A stretch of 35,482 bases of DNA, taken from NCBI GenBank assembly GCA_040080965.1, contig JBEBHH010000036.1, positions 1-35,482 of the forward strand, read 5' to 3'. The position numbers and the translations under genes are program-made. Origin of the DNA: SHZI01 sp040080965 (GTDB lineage Bacteria; Pseudomonadota; Gammaproteobacteria; Steroidobacterales; GCA-2729495). The notes beneath the pieces are model-generated. The model saw nothing but the letters and a program-made list of their open reading frames with translations. It was not told the DNA's origin and ran no database searches. Below are positions 31,711 through 35,482 of the stretch, piece by piece. Numbering within the stretch: position 1 is the first letter of the stretch; each line of letters opens with the position of its first letter.

Positions 31711-32808
31711 CTACCTGGGAAGGGCATCCAGGGTCTTGCGAATCACCGGTACCTGCTCAGGGGTCAGATACTGGTACGTGTAAAGGGCTACGGAGCGCTG
31801 TAGCGGATTGTAGGTGCCAGCGTACTTCAAGGCCTTTCCGACTTCATTTGGTTGACGCGGCCAGACTATCGATTGATCCCTCGGCTCGCTCTCGTAGTTT
31901 CCCGCGATCATTATCAACTTCCGGTCGTCGCGCAGGTCGCGCAGCGCCGCCTCCAGCAGACCCTGCCGCATCTGACCAACCTGCGCGTACTCGATGTGGA
32001 GTATGTAGTCGATGAGCCCCGCATTGGCCCAGGCGATGCTGTTGGCGCCCTCAACCTTCAGTTCCCGCATTCCGGCATGGGAACTGACAGTAATTGGAAT
32101 CCCCGGCTTGATCCGTCGCACGCCCTCGGATATCTCTGTGACCAGCGCCATCACGGCTGATCCATTCCAGGCGACAATTGCCTGCTCGGCCCCTGACGAA
32201 ACCGGCATTGCGAGATTGTCGACGAGAAGGTTGCGGCCGGAAGCCCGCTTATAGTCAGCCTGGCAAGCGGAAGACGTGCAAACGCCCTTTGCCCGTATGT
32301 AATCCAGATTGATCCCATCGACGTCATATTTGGCCGTGACTTCGAGGATGACATCCCGGATGTACCGTCGGAACTCCGGGTTGTGAACATCGAACGCTTC
32401 CTTCGGCGTTCCCTCACCCCAGAATGCGGGCATGAAATCCCGCTGCCGAAGCATGACAGTGAACCACGGATGGACCTCGAGGCCAGCGGCGTGGGCTTCT
32501 GAGATCAGGTTTGCGAGAGGATCGACCAGTGGTCGCGGGTTATCGGCCCACTTGGGCTCCTTGAGTTGCGTGGATGGCCAGGTCGTGCCCCGCCCGTGCC
32601 AAACGCAGGGAACCAACGCGTTGAACCCTGCTTCCTTGGCGGTCGCAACGAACTTGGCGGCACCGGCCCGGTCAACCCAGAAGAACCCCTCATCCAGGAC
32701 AAAGCGGTACGGCTTGTCTCCCGACGCAGCCGCCGATGCAATGACCGGCGACAACGACAGCAGCAATGCCGATAGCACCGCAATCAATGGCTCTCCGCGG
32801 AACTTCAC
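31711..32808 (-). CDS. Secreted GHL10-like glycoside hydrolase
   Basis: The 365-aa product has a signal peptide (hydrophobic stretch 8-24, Ala-rich cleavage region to about 28). The TIM-barrel-like domain contains EAGFNALVPCVWHGRG, AAGLEVHPWFTVM, YDVDGINLDYIR (161-172) and LIDYILHIEYAQV, patterns of the glycosyl-hydrolase-like 10 group (YngK type). The acidic residues at the ends of these strands would be the catalytic pair. It may cut the polymer in the periplasm or outside. The frame starts with GTG (32808) preceded by GGAAGGGGGTAG, a good ribosome-binding site. The upstream polymerase stop is only 2 bp away. Confidence 0.78.
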   Translation of the reverse strand: MKFRGEPLIAVLSALLLSLSPVIASAAASGDKPYRFVLDEGFFWVDRAGAAKFVATAKEAGFNALVPCVWHGRGTTWPSTQLKEPKWADNPRPLVDPLANLISEAHAAGLEVHPWFTVMLRQRDFMPAFWGEGTPKEAFDVHNPEFRRYIRDVILEVTAKYDVDGINLDYIRAKGVCTSSACQADYKRASGRNLLVDNLAMPVSSGAEQAIVAWNGSAVMALVTEISEGVRRIKPGIPITVSSHAGMRELKVEGANSIAWANAGLIDYILHIEYAQVGQMRQGLLEAALRDLRDDRKLIMIAGNYESEPRDQSIVWPRQPNEVGKALKYAGTYNPLQRSVALYTYQYLTPEQVPVIRKTLDALPR

Positions 32809-32810
32809 CG

Positions 32811-34109
32811 CTACCCCCTTCCTGACCCCGAAGCTACGGACTGACCAAGGCCGCGCCAGTTCCCGAGGTGTATGGGACCGGTCTGCGCCATCGGCAGAAC
32901 GTGAATTCCGATCATGACCATGGACAGCAACTGACCCAAGCCAAAGCGACTCAGGTAGCTGTTACTGAGAAAGTTCATGACGACCACCGCACCGAGAAGT
33001 GACATGAATAGGACGCGGCTGGCCATGGGCAATCGCATGATGGTCCTGAACCACAACCAGAAGATGGCGGAAAGGAGCAGAAAGCCGACTATTCCCAACT
33101 CCATCAGAGCGGAGAGAAAGTCATTGTGACTCTCCCAGGCCCTGTAACGGTACTCCGCCGTGATCACGCCGTTGGCACCGATCACGCCGATCTCGTTTCC
33201 GACACCAATACCCATGATCTTCTGCTCAATCGGCAGGTCGGCAAAAAGCCCAAGATTGTGCTTCCAGATCCAGGGCCGCCCGGACCCGGCCATGTCGGTC
33301 CGATCGCCCTGCGTACTGACTCGTCCCGTGACGTCCCAGAAAATCGTCTCCACAAATGTCGATGTCACCCAGATGACGACAAGCGCCCCGGCAAACATTA
33401 CGAATCGTCGCCGGTTAGTCATGAGCAGCAGAATTCCCAGGAATACCACCAACCCCACCAGCACCGTCCGGACGTTGCCCATTATCTGGCAGTAGATGCC
33501 AAGTGGAACCATCACGGCCACCATGACGAACAGAGCAGGACGCCTTCTCTTCACCTGCCTCGGCGCCCCGGACGCCTTCAGCAGGCCGTAGTAGATGACT
33601 ACCAGCATTAGGCCGAAACCCACTGTGTGGGCCATGGTATGTACGTCGTTGAAGATGCCGTCGTGCCTCTCCACGCCCGTCACCCAGTCAGCCACCACGA
33701 AGCCATAGCCCACGTAAATCGCGATGGCATTCGCACCAATGACCACGACGAAGCTGATGAGGAGCCTGTGAAGATAGCGCATGTACTCCTTTTCAGTCCG
33801 AACCATGCGCCGAAGAAGCATGTAGATGATAAGCGGCAGCGTCCATCGAAAGGTCCACTTCCAGTCGGACACATCAGACTGGATGAAGGTAACGACGCAC
33901 GCCCAGATGGTGAAGGCAAGCATCATCGAGTCCAGCGCGTCAAACCCGCGATGCTTCGCCGGCTTGGACACCAGATAGGCCGCGAGCAAAACGCCCAACA
34001 GGACGATTGCGAAGATCTCGAAAACGCTGAGCCCGAAGTAACGGCCCGGCAGATTCACGAACATCAGTGGCCGGGCGAAGTAGAAGAACTGAAGGAGGAG
34101 GTCAGCCAT
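32811..34109 (-). CDS. O-antigen ligase/polymerase (WaaL/Wzy_C type) membrane protein
   Basis: A 432-aa protein with about eleven hydrophobic helices and a periplasmic loop carrying SGRPWIWKHNLGLF (276-289) and MGIGVGNE. SHNDFLSALMELGIVG (327-342) completes the pattern of the O-antigen ligase / Wzy_C family (Arg in the loop, HN(D)F and GIxG at its end). It may polymerise repeat units or attach the chain to a carrier; the two roles cannot be separated by motif. ATG 34109 is chosen because it overlaps the upstream flippase stop by 8 bp (34102-34109). A start six codons earlier is possible. Confidence 0.82.
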   Translation of the reverse strand: MADLLLQFFYFARPLMFVNLPGRYFGLSVFEIFAIVLLGVLLAAYLVSKPAKHRGFDALDSMMLAFTIWACVVTFIQSDVSDWKWTFRWTLPLIIYMLLRRMVRTEKEYMRYLHRLLISFVVVIGANAIAIYVGYGFVVADWVTGVERHDGIFNDVHTMAHTVGFGLMLVVIYYGLLKASGAPRQVKRRRPALFVMVAVMVPLGIYCQIMGNVRTVLVGLVVFLGILLLMTNRRRFVMFAGALVVIWVTSTFVETIFWDVTGRVSTQGDRTDMAGSGRPWIWKHNLGLFADLPIEQKIMGIGVGNEIGVIGANGVITAEYRYRAWESHNDFLSALMELGIVGFLLLSAIFWLWFRTIMRLPMASRVLFMSLLGAVVVMNFLSNSYLSRFGLGQLLSMVMIGIHVLPMAQTGPIHLGNWRGLGQSVASGSGRG

Positions 34110-35412
34110 CGGATCCCGCGGGAACAACCCCGCTGACGTTGCGCCGGTCTAGTAGCTTCACTATCGCGACCAGCATAAGCAGATTCTGTAAAGCGACGGA
34201 AATCGCCGTTATAGAGGCAGCCCCAACGATACCAAACGTCGGGGTGAATACCAGATGTGCCGCAACGTTTCCCGTAGCCACGCCGCCGGCAATGATGGCA
34301 AACACCCGCTCGTTGTTGCTCATGAGCAGGGCATAACCTACCGAGCCGGTCGCCGCGTTCACCAGCGTCCCTACCGCAAGAATTTGCAGGGGCAATGTTG
34401 CATCCTGGTAATCAGCACCAAACAGCGCGAGGAGCGGGCCCGGGAACATCACAAGCAGGATTGCGACGGGGAGTGAACCAGCGAAGGATATTGCAGCAGT
34501 CCTGCGGATCAACGACCAGAGATGTTCGTTATCACCGGATGTGAATGCCATCGCCATCTTCGGGGCATAGTAGGAATCTATGACTTTCAGGAGAAAGACA
34601 TTGAGAAGTGCGAGCTTGCTGCACGCACTGAGTTGGGCGGTCGAGGCCATCGTTGCCAGGAAACCCAGGGCGACCGCATCGGATCGCGTAATCACTTCCT
34701 GGAACAGCCCACCGGCCATCATTCCACGAGATGACCTCCGCCACTCAAGCGTCCGGACATCGCTTGTGACGCTGGCCCACGAGAACGGCACATGGCCGCG
34801 AACGCAGGCGATGCCGGCAATCATCGCTATGGTGACTGATACAAGCAGGAGGCCCGCGAGTCCATCGCCATTCGGTGTGACGCCGACAAGCCCGACCGCC
34901 AGCAATAGAAGGCCGATGAAGGTCAGAGGTCGCAAGATTTCCTCCGGTGCGATGCTGCACCGAATGGTCCCGAGGCCACGAGCGATCTTCGCGCGGAGGA
35001 ATCCCAATGGGTAGAACGCCACGGCTACGGCTGCAATCCGCAAGCCGGTAGCCTGGTCGCGGCCAATCCCTGGCAACAGCCACGAGGCGGCGAGGAGAAG
35101 AACTACTGTTACGGCCGACAACAGTACGACGTTCCGCACAGCCTGGAGAACTATGCCCTTCAGGATCCCCCATGTGCGCTGGTGCATGGCTCCTGCCACA
35201 ACCCTTAGCAGAAGGTCTGGATAGCCCAGGGCGCAACCGAGAGTCAGGAGGCCGCCAAGGGTCAGGCCGAAACTCAATGCGCCGTAGTCCTGCAGCGACA
35301 GCAATCGCGCAGAGATCACATGAAACCCGAACAAGACGATGGCGCCGGTGACCTGCAGGACCAGCGTCTCGGAGAGACCGCGGAATTCCAGTGACTGTCG
35401 GGCGGTCGCCAT
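34102..35412 (-). CDS. Polysaccharide flippase (Wzx/MATE-like), copy 2
   Basis: A 436-aa protein with about twelve hydrophobic segments. It starts MATARQSLEFRGLSETLVLQVTGAIVLFGFHVISARLLSLQDYG, again the amphipathic first helix and AxxLxxxDYG pattern of Wzx-type flippases. GIVGAASITAISVALQNLLMLV stands near the end, another recurring family stretch. It belongs with the ligase/polymerase gene, with which it overlaps by 8 bp. A GAGAGGG ribosome-binding site precedes ATG 35412. Upstream (35413-35482) one frame reads a possible C-terminal tail of a preceding gene ending at a TAG (35434-35432), but 51 bp is too little to support it. Confidence 0.85.
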   Translation of the reverse strand: MATARQSLEFRGLSETLVLQVTGAIVLFGFHVISARLLSLQDYGALSFGLTLGGLLTLGCALGYPDLLLRVVAGAMHQRTWGILKGIVLQAVRNVVLLSAVTVVLLLAASWLLPGIGRDQATGLRIAAVAVAFYPLGFLRAKIARGLGTIRCSIAPEEILRPLTFIGLLLLAVGLVGVTPNGDGLAGLLLVSVTIAMIAGIACVRGHVPFSWASVTSDVRTLEWRRSSRGMMAGGLFQEVITRSDAVALGFLATMASTAQLSACSKLALLNVFLLKVIDSYYAPKMAMAFTSGDNEHLWSLIRRTAAISFAGSLPVAILLVMFPGPLLALFGADYQDATLPLQILAVGTLVNAATGSVGYALLMSNNERVFAIIAGGVATGNVAAHLVFTPTFGIVGAASITAISVALQNLLMLVAIVKLLDRRNVSGVVPAGSDG

Positions 35413-35482
35413 CTTTCACGACCCTCTCGGGCTACGGAGGTGCCGCAACCGGGACCTGCTTACGCGGGTCCAGCGACAGTTG

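Noticed and set aside
35432..35482. C-terminal tail of a preceding gene (16 residues then TAG) at the right edge
   Set aside because: Only 51 bp are visible and the other frames are open too; not enough to call a gene.

Overview
The window is almost entirely a cell-surface polysaccharide (exopolysaccharide/capsule/O-antigen type) biosynthesis locus from a high-GC Gram-negative bacterium, most likely a proteobacterium. The grounds are the gene content (Wzx-type flippases, Wzy/WaaL-type polymerases, WecB/TagA/CpsF transferase, asparagine-synthase-like amidotransferases, heparinase-fold lyases, an exosortase) and a REP-type palindrome pair with the GTAGGAGCG head common in Pseudomonas and Xanthomonadaceae. 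A gammaproteobacterium is my best guess, but no rRNA or housekeeping gene is present to prove it. No rRNA, tRNA, CRISPR array, insertion sequence or phage gene was seen.

Layout. (1) Positions 1-13638, minus strand, ten tightly packed and often overlapping genes. In transcription order they are FkbM methyltransferase, CgeB-like glycosyltransferase, amidotransferase, Gfo/Idh/MocA dehydrogenase, SDR epimerase/dehydratase, GT4, Wzy-like polymerase, secreted beta-helix protein, bi-domain oxidoreductase, and heparinase (cut by the window edge). A candidate sigma70 promoter lies just upstream. (2) Positions 13703-14980, plus strand, a lone flippase that is divergent from block 1 and convergent with block 3. 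(3) Positions 14985-30270, minus strand, ten genes: GT4, amidotransferase, bi-domain oxidoreductase, heparinase, WecB-type transferase, exosortase-EpsI fusion (XrtD type), Gfo/Idh/MocA dehydrogenase, a 63-aa orphan, a giant amidotransferase-GT4 fusion, and a second FkbM methyltransferase. (4) Positions 30582-31673, plus strand, an acyltransferase. (5) Positions 31711-35412, minus strand: second flippase, O-antigen ligase/polymerase, and a secreted GH-like hydrolase.

How it fits together (inference). The dehydrogenases, epimerase and three amidotransferases would make or amidate the sugars. WecB, the GT4s, the CgeB-like enzyme and the GT4 half of the fusion would build a lipid-linked repeat unit. 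FkbM methyltransferases and the acyltransferase would decorate it, the flippases move it across the membrane, and the polymerase/ligase proteins join it. Heparinase-fold, GHL10-like and beta-helix proteins would trim or bind the polymer outside the cytoplasm. The initiating glycosyl-1-phosphate transferase and the Wza/Wzc export machinery are not in the window. Two flippases, two polymerase-type proteins, and duplicated amidotransferase / bi-domain oxidoreductase / heparinase sets suggest the locus grew by joining or duplicating modules.

The most unusual points are a REP palindrome pair inserted in frame into the inter-domain linker of one bi-domain oxidoreductase, the amidotransferase-glycosyltransferase fusion preceded by an abutting 63-aa gene, and an exosortase without a visible substrate in its own locus.
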